From Bacillus spizizenii TU-B-10 (lineage in GTDB: Bacteria > Bacillota > Bacilli > Bacillales > Bacillaceae): a stretch of 64,000 nucleotides of DNA. The position numbers were made by a program, and so were the translations under genes. Within the stretch, counting starts at the first letter, position 1, and every line of letters begins with the position of its first letter. The notes below the pieces were generated by a model, which ran no database searches, was not told the DNA's origin, and saw nothing but the letters and a program-made list of their open reading frames with translations. Positions 46,916 to 55,785 of this stretch are shown piece after piece. The DNA is taken from assembly GCF_000227465.1 (NCBI RefSeq), contig NC_016047.1:325001-389000 (forward strand), given 5' to 3'.

Positions 46916-47983
46916 TTGAATAAGCTTATCGAACGAGAAAAAATTGCATTCCATAAGGAAAAGCCCGACCCGTCATCCTTGGAATTCGGGAAATATTTTA
47001 CAGATTATATGTTTGTGATGGATTATGAAGAGGGAATAGGCTGGCACCACCCGAGAATTGCACCGTACGCGCCGCTTACACTTGATCCGTCTTCATCTGT
47101 TTTTCATTACGGCCAGGCCGTCTTTGAAGGATTAAAAGCGTACAGAACAGAAGATGGCAGAGTGCTGCTGTTCCGGCCGGATCAAAATATCAAAAGGCTG
47201 AACAGATCGTGTGAACGCATGAGTATGCCACCTTTAGATGAAGAGCTGGTGCTTGAGGCATTGACGCAATTAGTTGAGCTGGAGAAAGATTGGGTTCCAA
47301 AGGAAAAGGGAACGTCACTGTATATTCGTCCGTTTGTCATTGCCACAGAACCGAGTCTCGGTGTGAAGGCATCCAAAAGCTATACATTTATGATCGTGCT
47401 TTCTCCTGTCGGCTCCTACTATGGCGATCAGCTGAAGCCGGTTAGAATCTACGTCGAAGATGAGTACGTGCGGGCGGTGAACGGCGGAGTCGGAAGTGCA
47501 AAAACGTCCGGAAATTACGCGGCCAGCCTTCAGGCGCAGCGGAAAGCGAATGAGCTGGGCTATGACCAGGTGCTGTGGCTGGACGCCATTGAAAAGAAAT
47601 ACGTGGAAGAAGTAGGGAGCATGAACATCTTTTTCGTCATTAACGGTGAAGCTGTCACACCGGCTTTAAGCGGAAGTATTTTAAGCGGAGTTACACGTGC
47701 GTCTGCGATTGAACTGATTCGCAGCTGGGGCATTCCGGTACGAGAAGAGAGAGTTTCAATTGATGAGATTTATGCGGCTTCTGCACGCGGGGAATTGACA
47801 GAGGTCTTCGGCACGGGCACGGCAGCAGTCGTTACGCCTGTCGGTGAACTCAATATTCATGGAAAAATGGTGATTGTAGGCGACGGGCAAATCGGGGATA
47901 TCTCGAAAAAGCTGTATGAAACGATAACAAATATTCAGCTTGGTAAAGTAAAAGGGCCGTTCAACTGGACGGTGGAAGTTTGA
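46916..47983 (+). CDS. ilvE: Branched-chain amino acid aminotransferase IlvE (YbgE)
   Basis: This protein of about 355 residues is a fold-type IV pyridoxal-phosphate aminotransferase for the last step of Val, Leu and Ile synthesis and the first of their breakdown. The PLP Lys lies in G-V-G-S-A-K-T-S-G-N-Y near 200. The family signature E-V-G-S-M-N-I-F-F is near 237, and phosphate-binding G-T-G-T-A-A is near 310. TTG at 46916, 11 bases after AAAGGTG, is the likely start; GTG at 46895 or 46904 are in frame but sit in the ribosome site. B. subtilis has a second such enzyme, YwaA. Confidence 0.9.
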   Translation: MNKLIEREKIAFHKEKPDPSSLEFGKYFTDYMFVMDYEEGIGWHHPRIAPYAPLTLDPSSSVFHYGQAVFEGLKAYRTEDGRVLLFRPDQNIKRLNRSCERMSMPPLDEELVLEALTQLVELEKDWVPKEKGTSLYIRPFVIATEPSLGVKASKSYTFMIVLSPVGSYYGDQLKPVRIYVEDEYVRAVNGGVGSAKTSGNYAASLQAQRKANELGYDQVLWLDAIEKKYVEEVGSMNIFFVINGEAVTPALSGSILSGVTRASAIELIRSWGIPVREERVSIDEIYAASARGELTEVFGTGTAAVVTPVGELNIHGKMVIVGDGQIGDISKKLYETITNIQLGKVKGPFNWTVEV

Positions 47984-47987
47984 AGAT

Positions 47988-48022
47988 CGAAAAAGAACCT
48001 GCTCGGAGGCAGGTTCTTTTTA
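47988..48022. terminator. Bidirectional terminator between ilvE and ybgF
   Basis: A 13-bp stem (AAAAAGAACCTGC with GCAGGTTCTTTTT), 5-base loop. Confidence 0.9.
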
Positions 48023-49456
48023 TTTTGAATGAGTGATATCAGCAGTCGGCTGGCTTTTGCGGTTTTTCGCATAATACACTGCATAACAGATGGCCATAAA
48101 CGGAATGCCGCAATACAGTGCGATTCTTTGATTCGGATCAAAGGCTATGCCGATGACGGAAGCCAGGCATAACAGGAACGCGGCAATCGGCACGAACGGA
48201 TACAAAGGGGTCCGGTATGTCAAATCGGCGACCTTGTTTCCCGCTTCGACATAACGTTTTCTGAACATGAATTGAGAAGCGGCGATTCCCATCCACACGA
48301 CAACGACAGCAAAACCGGAAATCGACACGAGCACAACGTATACAGTGTCTGGCGCGATTACGCTGGATAGCAATGACAGAATGCCGCCGATCATACTGAA
48401 TACCAGCGCGTTAAACGGGGTTCCTTTTGACGTCAGCTTTGCAAATGTCGGATGAAGCGTTTTTTCTTTTGATAAAGACCACAGCATCCGGGAAGAAGCG
48501 TAAAGACCGGAATTAGCAGCTGACAGGATCGCTGTTAGGATGACAAAGTTCATGATATCGGCTGCATACGGGACACCGACTCTGTCAAAGACAGCGACAA
48601 ACGGGCTTTTGATAACGCCTGCATCTTGAATCGGAATCAGCCCTGACAGCACAAAAATCGTTCCGACAAAAAAGAGTGAAAGACGCCAGACCGTTGTTTT
48701 AATCGCTTTTGGTATCGTCTTGTCGGGATCAACGCTTTCTCCGGCTGCGATTCCGATCAGTTCAGTTCCCGAGAAGGCAAAATTGACGGACAGCATTGTC
48801 ATCAAAATCGGGACAAATCCATTTGGAAAGAGCCCGCCTTCCGCTGTGAAGTTGGACAGCATCGGAGCGGCTTCTCCGCCTTGAATCGGGATGATGCCGA
48901 ACATGGCAGAGCCGCCTAAAAGAATAAACAATATAATGGCTAATACTTTAATGCTGGAAAACCAAAATTCTGATTCAGCGAAAAACTTGACTGAAAATGC
49001 GTTCAGCAAGAAAATGAACAGCGCGAAGATGGCACTCCACATCCAAACAGACGTATGGGGGAACCAGCGCTGCATTAACAGGCCGGCTGCAGTGAATTCT
49101 GATCCCAATGCCACGGTCCATGTCAGCCAGTACAGCCAAGCGACCGTAAACCCTGTGCCCGGACCTATGTATTTGGCTGCATAGGTGTGAAAGGCGCCCG
49201 TGACAGGCATGGCCACTGACAGCTCACCGAGGCACAGCATGACCAAATAGACGATTCCGGCGCCGACTAAGTAAGCGAGTATCGTTCCCGCCGGGCCTGC
49301 CTGCTGAATGGTATAGCCAGAGCTTAAAAACAGCCCGGTTCCGATGACACCCCCTAAGGAAAGCATAAAGAGGTGCCGGCTTTTCATACTTCTCTGAAAG
49401 TTTGTCTCATTCTTGTTGTGAGCAGATTTCATCTTTTTCCAACTTTCTATCGGCAA
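48020..49456 (-). CDS. ybgF: Amino acid permease YbgF (APC family)
   Basis: This permease of 478 residues (470 if started at the internal ATG) has twelve helices. Helix 1 shows G-G-V-I-G-T-G-L-F and helix 6 [13 protein letters not shown]. It is of the AAT group like YbxG, probably a proton-coupled amino acid uptake carrier. TTG at 49456 has AGGAAGG seven bases upstream; ATG at 49432 has only a weak site. The leader has its own promoter and an apparent attenuator, so the substrate or a related signal may control it. Confidence 0.85.
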   Translation of the reverse strand: MPIESWKKMKSAHNKNETNFQRSMKSRHLFMLSLGGVIGTGLFLSSGYTIQQAGPAGTILAYLVGAGIVYLVMLCLGELSVAMPVTGAFHTYAAKYIGPGTGFTVAWLYWLTWTVALGSEFTAAGLLMQRWFPHTSVWMWSAIFALFIFLLNAFSVKFFAESEFWFSSIKVLAIILFILLGGSAMFGIIPIQGGEAAPMLSNFTAEGGLFPNGFVPILMTMLSVNFAFSGTELIGIAAGESVDPDKTIPKAIKTTVWRLSLFFVGTIFVLSGLIPIQDAGVIKSPFVAVFDRVGVPYAADIMNFVILTAILSAANSGLYASSRMLWSLSKEKTLHPTFAKLTSKGTPFNALVFSMIGGILSLLSSVIAPDTVYVVLVSISGFAVVVVWMGIAASQFMFRKRYVEAGNKVADLTYRTPLYPFVPIAAFLLCLASVIGIAFDPNQRIALYCGIPFMAICYAVYYAKNRKSQPTADITHSK

Positions 49457-49473
49457 TTTATTTCCTTCCTAAT

Positions 49474-49556
49474 AAAAAATCTCATGTCAGCGAGTGACAC
49501 GAGACTCCGGCGAACCGGCTTTTAGATAGAATATACAAACAATTCCGATAAGTCAA
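49474..49556 (-). promoter_or_regulatory. ybgF promoter and leader attenuator
   Basis: On the minus strand TTGACT (49556-49551), a 17-bp spacer and TATTCT (49533-49528) form a good promoter that overlaps the ybgG stop. About 15 bases into the leader is a small hairpin (CCGGTTCGCCGG). It is followed by an 11-bp stem (GTCTCGTGTCA with TGACATGAGAT) and six T, an intrinsic terminator ending about 20 bases before the TTG start. Transcripts from this promoter must pass the terminator to reach ybgF. Confidence 0.65.
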
Positions 49557-50500
49557 GTTGTTTTTAAAGAGCGCGCCCAAGCCGCAATTTCTTTGATATC
49601 TTCAGGTTTTGTCCGACAGCAGCCGCCAATCAGCTTCGCGCCTTTTTCATGCCACATGCGGGCGCTTTGTCCGTAAGGTTCTGCGCATGCTGCGCCGTTC
49701 CACGTTTTTGTCTCCGGATCATATTGCTCGCCAGAATTCGGGTAGGCGATGATCGGTTTTGATGTGTGCTTTTTTAACTCTTCTATTAAAGAAGGGATAT
49801 GCTGAAGCGGTGTGCAGTTGATACCGAGCGCTGCAATTTGGCGGTGCTCATCGAGCCATGACGCGCAGCCAGCGGCAGGTGTTCCGTCACTGATATGCAG
49901 GCCGTCTTTGGCACTGAAGCTGATCCACGCATACGTTTCAGGAAATTCCTTCAACAGCCGCACAATCGCTTTTGCTTCGGTCAGACACGGAATCGTCTCG
50001 CATGCCAAAACATCAGCTCCGGCTTCGATCAGCGCTTTCATGCGGGGGCGATGAAATTCAACAAGTTCATCCTCTGAGATTCCGTAGTGACCGCGATACT
50101 CAGACCCGTCTGCAAGATATGCGCCATAAGGGCCTATAGAAGCCGCAATGATTGGTTTTGGCCGATTCAGACGGTTCTCTTCAAGTGCCCAAAATTCATC
50201 ACGTGCTTCAGCTGCGATGCTGACGGACATCTCGATGAGCCGGCGTGCTTTCGCTTCGCTCAGCCCGCGTGCGGCAAAGCCTTCAAACGTAGACTGGTAG
50301 CTGGCGGTGATCGCACAGTCAGCGCCTGCCGCGAAATAATCAGTATGAACTTGTTTAATCAGGTCTGGCTCTTCCATCAGGATTTTTGCCGACCAAAGAC
50401 TGTCGTTCAAATCACAGCCCTTGCGTTCCAGCTCGGTCGCCATGGCGCCGTCTAGCACAATAAGCGGGTATGTATCTAGTATGTGTTGGATAGGATTCAT
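49553..50500 (-). CDS. ybgG: Homocysteine S-methyltransferase YbgG (MmuM type)
   Basis: This 315-residue zinc enzyme transfers a methyl group from S-methylmethionine or SAM to homocysteine. Zinc Cys residues are in G-I-N-C-T-P near 230 and I-G-G-C-C-R near 298-300. The start motif D-G-A-M-A-T-E-L-E is near 17. Neighbour ybgF, just downstream on the same strand, is a permease that could bring in S-methylmethionine, as mmuP does for mmuM in E. coli. The ribosome site (AGAAGG) is 14 bases off, rather far. Confidence 0.88.
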   Translation of the reverse strand: MNPIQHILDTYPLIVLDGAMATELERKGCDLNDSLWSAKILMEEPDLIKQVHTDYFAAGADCAITASYQSTFEGFAARGLSEAKARRLIEMSVSIAAEARDEFWALEENRLNRPKPIIAASIGPYGAYLADGSEYRGHYGISEDELVEFHRPRMKALIEAGADVLACETIPCLTEAKAIVRLLKEFPETYAWISFSAKDGLHISDGTPAAGCASWLDEHRQIAALGINCTPLQHIPSLIEELKKHTSKPIIAYPNSGEQYDPETKTWNGAACAEPYGQSARMWHEKGAKLIGGCCRTKPEDIKEIAAWARSLKTT

Positions 50501-50587
50501 AGAATGTACCGATGCCTTCTTTCAGATTTTTTTGAAAAAGATATGAAAATCGTAATGGAGGCTTACGTGTTTGTCAATAAACGCAAA

Positions 50588-50640
50588 AGGGAAAGGTGCT
50601 CAGCCCGTATGTCTGAACACCCTTTTTTTACGATATTTGT
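50588..50640. terminator. Terminator between glnT and ybgG
   Basis: A stem GGTGcTCAG with CTGAaCACC (one mismatch) carries seven T on one side and a T-rich tract on the other; it ends the glsA1-glnT transcript. Confidence 0.65.
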
Positions 50641-52064
50641 TTGTTGTGTGTGTCAGTCTGTGTCTCAGAAAGCGGCCAGCATTCAATGCCATTGTGGTTT
50701 TTGAGCACACTTTTATAAAAAACCGGATCTTTGCCTGCTTTTTTCTGGCGTGTATAGTCTTGCAGTGCCGCAAAAACGACCTTTGATAATAAGAAAATCG
50801 CAATTAAATTCACGACGACCATCAAGCCCATGAACAAATCAGCCAGATCCCAGACGAGCTGGACTTTGGCAACACAGCCAAACACAATCATAGCCAGTAC
50901 GCCGATACGGTAGATAAAAATTAGTTTTTTGCTTTTGTTCAAAAAGCCGATATTGGTTTCGCCATAGTAATAGTTTCCGATTAAAGCACAGAATCCGAAT
51001 AACAAAATCAGAATAGCGAGAAAGCCTGATGCCCACGATCCGACATGGGAGCTGAGAGAGGCTTGTGTCAACGCGATTCCGCTTAGTCCCGGAGTATGGT
51101 AGGCATCCGAAAACAGGATGATAAAGGCGGTGCTTGTACAAATGACTAGTGTATCTGACAGCACACCAAGCGCTTGAATCAGTCCCTGTTTGACAGGATG
51201 GCTTGTCGTTGCGGTGGCAGCGGCATTCGGTGCGCTTCCCATTCCTGCTTCGTTTGAAAAGATTCCACGTCTGACACCCTGCATTAACGCTGCACCCAAA
51301 GCGCCGCCGGCGGCCTGGTCAACACCAAATGCATTTTTCACGATAAGTGCAATCACGTCCGGCAGCTGCGTAATGTTGGTGAAAATCACGAAAAACGCAA
51401 CTCCGATATACAGGACAGCCAATACGACGACAATGGATTCAGCCAGCTTCGCAATGCGCTTTACACCGCCGAAAATAATCGTGCCGAACACAGCAATTAA
51501 AATGAGTCCCAGAGTCAGGCGGTTTGTACCGAACGCATTTTCAAAGGCGAGACTGACTGTATTTGATTGGACCGAGTTAAAGACAATACCGAACGACAAG
51601 GTAATTAACACAGCGAAAAGCGCGCCCATCCACCTTTTGTTCAGCCCTTTTTCCATATAATAAGCCGGCCCGCCGCGGAAGCCGTTTGCATCTTTTACTT
51701 TATAAATCTGTGCCAGTGTGCTTTCCACAAAGCTTGATGCTGATCCGATAATGGCGATAATCCACATCCAGAAGATTGCACCTGGCCCGCCGAGTGCAAT
51801 GGCGATGGCAATGCCCGTAATATTTCCCGTTCCGACACGGGCCGCCATGCTGATGCAAAAGGCTTGAAACGGAGAAATGGTGTTTTTCGACCGGGAAGCA
51901 GCACCTTCTCTTAACACTCTCACCATTTCTTTCAGCATGCGAACCTGTAAAAATTTAAGCCTGAACGTAAAATAAATTCCCAGAGAAAGGAGCAATACAA
52001 TTAATAGCTTTGACCATAAAAGATCATTTGCGATACCGACGATATGTTCCAGGATTTGCTGCAT
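50628..52064 (-). CDS. glnT: Glutamine/Na+ symporter GlnT (AGCS family)
   Basis: This 478-residue sodium/amino acid symporter of the alanine/glycine family has ten or eleven helices and the family signature G-P-G-A-I-F-W-M-W near 91-99. A second block, G-R-R-G-I-F-S-N-E-A-G-M-G-S-A-P, is near 263-278 (here V-R-R-G). It follows glsA1 by about 20 bases. It imports glutamine, which GlsA1 hydrolyses. The operon is induced by GlnK-GlnL through a site upstream of glsA1. Confidence 0.9.
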   Translation of the reverse strand: MQQILEHIVGIANDLLWSKLLIVLLLSLGIYFTFRLKFLQVRMLKEMVRVLREGAASRSKNTISPFQAFCISMAARVGTGNITGIAIAIALGGPGAIFWMWIIAIIGSASSFVESTLAQIYKVKDANGFRGGPAYYMEKGLNKRWMGALFAVLITLSFGIVFNSVQSNTVSLAFENAFGTNRLTLGLILIAVFGTIIFGGVKRIAKLAESIVVVLAVLYIGVAFFVIFTNITQLPDVIALIVKNAFGVDQAAGGALGAALMQGVRRGIFSNEAGMGSAPNAAATATTSHPVKQGLIQALGVLSDTLVICTSTAFIILFSDAYHTPGLSGIALTQASLSSHVGSWASGFLAILILLFGFCALIGNYYYGETNIGFLNKSKKLIFIYRIGVLAMIVFGCVAKVQLVWDLADLFMGLMVVVNLIAIFLLSKVVFAALQDYTRQKKAGKDPVFYKSVLKNHNGIECWPLSETQTDTHNKQIS

Positions 52065-52085
52065 ACAATCACCTCTTTTTTATGT

Positions 52086-53069
52086 TTAAAAAATGCTGAG
52101 CTCCCACTCCTGCGCCATATGCTTCAGCAGCATACCACCAGTGAGGCTGTTGCCGTATTCGTCAATGGCAGGCCCGTAAATGCCGATACCGCATCCAGAT
52201 TGAAAAGGCTGTTCTCTTCTGGCACTTGGAGGAACGAGAGCCATGATGCCGCCGGAGACGCCGCTTTTGGCCGGCACGCCGACAAACGCCGCATATTTGC
52301 CTGAAGCGTTGTACATGCCGCACGTCAGCATTAACGCCTTGGCCAACTTTGCCACGTCCTTTGGAATCACTTGCTGACGGCGAATCGGATGATAGCCGTC
52401 ATGGGCAAGGATCATGCCGATCAATGCAATGTCTTCAGTGGTGCTCTCCATAGCGCATTGCTTCAAGTACACCTCAAGTGTTTCTTCTACTTCAGCTTCT
52501 AAAAAGTTTGTTTCTTTTAAATAGTAGGCCAGCGCTCTGTTGCGGTGGGCGGTTTCCCATTCAGAACGGAACACTTCCTCATGAATTCGCGGCCGTTTTC
52601 CTATCAAGGTTTCCATCACCGAGTAAAGAAACTCGAGCTTTTCGTATGCCGATTCTCCGGGAAGAATCGAAGCGATGGTGAGGGCACCCGCGTTGATCAT
52701 AGGGTTAAACGGCTTTCCCGGCTTGTTGATTTCGAGCCGAATGATTGAATTAAAGGCGTCACCTGTCGGCTCGACATCTACACGGTCCAGCACATAGGGA
52801 ATGCCGCGGCTCATGCAGGCGGCGATAAAGCTGATCACTTTTGAAATGCTTTGCAGGGTAAAAGGGACGTTCCAATCGCCGGCATGTATCATCGTTCCGT
52901 CAGGCTCCAATATACAAATGCCAAGCTGTGAGTCATTGACTTTTCCTAAAGCGGGGATATAGTTTGCACTTTGTCCATTGGCGGCAAAGGGGCGATAGTG
53001 CTCCACCCAATCATGCAGTTGAGACGCCGGATCTATTTCTATTTGGGGCTCTTTTATCAATTCTTTCAT
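52086..53069 (-). CDS. glsA1: Glutaminase GlsA1 (YbgJ)
   Basis: This 327-residue serine-dependent glutaminase (beta-lactamase fold) hydrolyses glutamine to glutamate and ammonia. The nucleophile motif S-I-S-K is near 74-77 in L-Q-S-I-S-K. Further blocks are P-F-N-P-M-I-N-A-G-A near 122 and G-V-P-A-K-S-G-V-S-G-G near 265. ATG at 53069 is chosen over 53084; GAGGAGG lies just upstream. It is the first gene of the glsA1-glnT operon. Confidence 0.93.
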   Translation of the reverse strand: MKELIKEPQIEIDPASQLHDWVEHYRPFAANGQSANYIPALGKVNDSQLGICILEPDGTMIHAGDWNVPFTLQSISKVISFIAACMSRGIPYVLDRVDVEPTGDAFNSIIRLEINKPGKPFNPMINAGALTIASILPGESAYEKLEFLYSVMETLIGKRPRIHEEVFRSEWETAHRNRALAYYLKETNFLEAEVEETLEVYLKQCAMESTTEDIALIGMILAHDGYHPIRRQQVIPKDVAKLAKALMLTCGMYNASGKYAAFVGVPAKSGVSGGIMALVPPSARREQPFQSGCGIGIYGPAIDEYGNSLTGGMLLKHMAQEWELSIF

Positions 53070-53135
53070 CAAATTCCTCCTCACTGTTTTTCTTCTTTAA
53101 GGACTGAGGTTTATCAAAACGAAGGCTGAAGGGGC

Positions 53136-53149
53136 ATTAAACGCTTTCA
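53136..53149. promoter_or_regulatory. cre-like site in the glsA1/glnK spacer
   Basis: ATTAAACGCTTTCA, read on the other strand, agrees with the cre consensus at 12 of 14 positions. It lies between the divergent genes and could repress glsA1 or glnK in glucose. Confidence 0.5.
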
Positions 53150-53196
53150 TAAAAGCGGAAGGTATATTTACTGTATAATGGCGACTACAGAATCAT

Positions 53197-53212
53197 ACAA
53201 AATACGACAAAA
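53197..53212 (-). promoter_or_regulatory. GlnL-binding direct repeat for glsA1-glnT
   Basis: On the minus strand the sequence is TTTTGT-N4-TTTTGT with no mismatch, the motif described for GlnL (YcbB) activation of the glsA1-glnT operon. It lies about 130 bases upstream of glsA1. Confidence 0.85.
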
Positions 53213-53312
53213 ACATTTTGAAAATAAGCCGTAAGATTTATAAAAACCTCATGTTCTGGGTCAAAAGAAATTTGCAGGTTTTCTGCCATTTCCCCAAAAT
53301 AGAAGCGAGGAT

Positions 53313-54602
53313 GTGATCATCATAAAACTGGAACGTTTCTTTGAAAAAGACGGATATATACTGGCTCTCATGCTGATTACGGTGCCGCTGGCCGGTGAAC
53401 TGAAATTTTATCCCCTCAATGAAGAATTCCGGGTCAGCTTTGGCGCACCGGTTTTTTTCTTCTTTTTATCGTTGCTGCGGCATGTGCCCGCTGTGCTGCC
53501 GGGTTTTCTGACTGGAGCGGCTGTTTTCGTCTTTCGCGTCTTGCTGGAATTATGGGGCGGGGGACACAGTGGACTGACTCCGATTCTGTATGACCAAGCG
53601 TCTGGCTTTTTCTTTTATATGACTTACGACTGTCTGTTTTCCGTATTAAAGGCTAATCGTTTCCGCGAGCGGCCGGTTATGCTCGGTTTTATCGGCTTTA
53701 TGATTGAAATTGTGTCAGATTGTGTCGAGCTGGCTGTGCAGTTTCTCATTTTTCATACGGTTGTCACGCCTGAGAAAATCACGGATATCGCAGTGATTGC
53801 GATTTCTCACACATTTATCGTCATGAGCTTTTATACTGTGCTGAAGCTGTATGAAACGCAGTCTAGAGAAAAACAGACAAGACAACAGCATGAGCACATG
53901 CTGATGATCGTTTCCAATTTATATGAAGAAACGGTGCATTTAAAAAAGACATTGAAAACGACAGAGAAAGTGACGAACGATTCGTATCAGCTCTATCGGG
54001 AAGTGAAGGGCGAGGATGATCAGCTCAGCGGAAGAATCCTGAGGCTGGCCGGAGAAATTCATGAAGTGAAAAAGGACAACCAGCGGATATTCGCAGGGCT
54101 TTCAAAACTGATTTCTAATGAGAGCTTAAGAGATTATATGAGGGCTTCTGATTTGCTGCAGCTTGTGATTCGAATGAATGAAAAGTACGCTGAAGCACTG
54201 GAAAAGCAGATTGATTTTCACTGCTCGATAGAGGGAGAACATGACGAATATCACGTATTTATCGTGCTTTCGATCATTAATAATCTAACGGCAAATGCGG
54301 TAGAGGCCATGGGAGAAGAGGGGATGATCAGCCTGAGGCTCCGTAGGCCAAATGAGAGTATGGTAGAATTCCAGGTGGAAGACAATGGTCCCGGTATTTC
54401 TGAAAAAATAGGAGACATAGTGTTTGACCCGGGCTTTACTTCAAAATATGACGAATTTGGCACGCCTTCTACGGGAATCGGACTTTCCTACGTGAAGGAA
54501 ATAGTGACTGAACTAGATGGGGATATTACGTTTGATAATCAGCAGCGGGGAGTGGTGTTTGCCATCAGGCTGCCTGTCCGGCATTTGATTCAGAAAGGAT
54601 GA
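53313..54602 (+). CDS. glnK: Glutamine sensor kinase GlnK (YcbA)
   Basis: This sensor kinase of up to 429 residues has five or six membrane helices (about 15-185), a coiled-coil dimer region (190-270) without a typical phospho-His box, and an ATPase domain. The latter has N-N-L-T-A-N-A-V-E-A near 327, D-N-G-P-G near 368 and G-I-G-L-S near 398. It senses glutamine and phosphorylates GlnL. The start is uncertain: GTG at 53313 has GAGG only two bases away, and ATG at 53370 (410 residues, the size I recall) has no good site. glnL starts 10 bases downstream. Confidence 0.88.
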   Translation: MIIIKLERFFEKDGYILALMLITVPLAGELKFYPLNEEFRVSFGAPVFFFFLSLLRHVPAVLPGFLTGAAVFVFRVLLELWGGGHSGLTPILYDQASGFFFYMTYDCLFSVLKANRFRERPVMLGFIGFMIEIVSDCVELAVQFLIFHTVVTPEKITDIAVIAISHTFIVMSFYTVLKLYETQSREKQTRQQHEHMLMIVSNLYEETVHLKKTLKTTEKVTNDSYQLYREVKGEDDQLSGRILRLAGEIHEVKKDNQRIFAGLSKLISNESLRDYMRASDLLQLVIRMNEKYAEALEKQIDFHCSIEGEHDEYHVFIVLSIINNLTANAVEAMGEEGMISLRLRRPNESMVEFQVEDNGPGISEKIGDIVFDPGFTSKYDEFGTPSTGIGLSYVKEIVTELDGDITFDNQQRGVVFAIRLPVRHLIQKG

Positions 54603-54612
54603 ACCGAAAGCT

Positions 54613-55557
54613 ATGCGTTTTTTTATCGCTGATGATGACCGTGCAGTACGGTCAATTTTAAGGCAGATCATTGAAGATGAGGATCTCGGGGAAGCTGTTG
54701 GTGAAGCGGACGACGGGAGCCAGGTAGAAGGGCATTTGCTGCATTTCAAGCAGATTGATATTTTATTAATCGATCTGTTAATGCCCGGAAGAGACGGCAT
54801 TGAGACGATTCGCCAGCTCCAGCATACGTACTCCGGCAAAATCGTGATGATCTCTCAAGTGGAAGCGAAGGAAATGGTCGGGGAAGCGTACTCGCTCGGC
54901 ATCGAATATTTTATCCATAAGCCAATTAACCGCATTGAAATTGTCACGGTCCTTCAAAAGGTGAAGGAGCGGATCGAGCTTGAGCAATCGATTGGGGCTA
55001 TTCAGCACTCTCTAAGCCGGCTTGTCAATCGAACTGAACAGAAAGCGCGTCCTCAGCAGCAAAGTGACAGCGGCTTAAAAGAAGCAGGAACATTCCTGTT
55101 GTCTGAGCTGGGCATGATGGGGGAAGGCGGCGCACATGATCTCATGGCGGTGCTACAGTATTTAGCAGAACATGAGCAATCTGAGCCGTACGAAAAACAT
55201 ATCCCTTCGCTCAAACAGATCTTCACCCAAGTAGCGGAACGGAAGCTGGGGGCAGGGGCATCCGAAACGGAAGTCAATCGAGAAATGAAAGCCTCGGAGC
55301 AGCGCATCCGCAGAGCGATTATCCATTCACTGCACCATTTTGCTTCATTGGGCACAACTGATTTTTCTAATCCGAAATTTGAAACCTATGCATCGAAATT
55401 CTTTGATTTTCCGGTTGTCAGCCTGAAAATGAAAGAACTCCAATCCAAGGATGCAAAACCTCTCGCCCCTGCAAGAGTAAATATGAAAAAATTCATCCAC
55501 GTGTTCTTTTTGGAAGCGAAGCTTTTGCACGAGACGATGAAACAAAGAAGGATGTAA
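54613..55557 (+). CDS. glnL: Response regulator GlnL (YcbB)
   Basis: This 314-residue regulator has a receiver domain (1-120) with D8-D9 and phospho-Asp near 56 in I-D-L-L-M-P-G-R-D-G. A long YcbB-type helical DNA-binding domain follows (about 150-314), which is not the OmpR or NarL type. It activates glsA1-glnT by binding the direct repeat upstream. It lies in one operon with glnK. AGAAAGGATG precedes the ATG. Confidence 0.92.
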   Translation: MRFFIADDDRAVRSILRQIIEDEDLGEAVGEADDGSQVEGHLLHFKQIDILLIDLLMPGRDGIETIRQLQHTYSGKIVMISQVEAKEMVGEAYSLGIEYFIHKPINRIEIVTVLQKVKERIELEQSIGAIQHSLSRLVNRTEQKARPQQQSDSGLKEAGTFLLSELGMMGEGGAHDLMAVLQYLAEHEQSEPYEKHIPSLKQIFTQVAERKLGAGASETEVNREMKASEQRIRRAIIHSLHHFASLGTTDFSNPKFETYASKFFDFPVVSLKMKELQSKDAKPLAPARVNMKKFIHVFFLEAKLLHETMKQRRM

Positions 55558-55590
55558 CCCAAAACAGCCGGCTGTTCCGGCTGTTTTTTT
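55558..55590 (+). terminator. Terminator of glnK-glnL
   Basis: A GC-rich stem (AACAGCCG with CGGCTGTT), 6-base loop and seven T. Confidence 0.85.
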
Positions 55591-55657
55591 GTTGTGCCGG
55601 AACCACGGCGGGACAGCGATTTCCTGTTTTTTTATAAAATATCAGAAAATAAAGTTA

Positions 55658-55746
55658 TTGACTTATTGTTTATTTGTCTTACAATTAAACAAAAGGATGG
55701 AGGGAAGGAGCGGATGTGAAACCAAAAAACAATAAAAGCGCTTTCA
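55658..55746 (+). promoter_or_regulatory. gud operon promoter with GudR operator and cre site
   Basis: TTGACT (55658-55663), 16 bp, TACAAT (55680-55685) form a sigma-A promoter. A partly palindromic TTGTCTTACAATTAAACAA (55674-55692) covers the -10; 18 of its 19 bases recur at the gudR promoter. A cre site TAAAAGCGCTTTCA (13 of 14) lies at 55733-55746, downstream of the start point. So: repression by GudR, and by CcpA as a roadblock. Confidence 0.75.
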
Positions 55747-55785
55747 GTCAGGGGCTGTATACACAAATAACAGGAGGTTATGTTG

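Noticed and set aside
49474..49556. Known riboswitch class before ybgF
   Set aside because: The leader is far too short for T-box, SAM or lysine riboswitches and lacks their core motifs; kept only as an unclassified attenuator.
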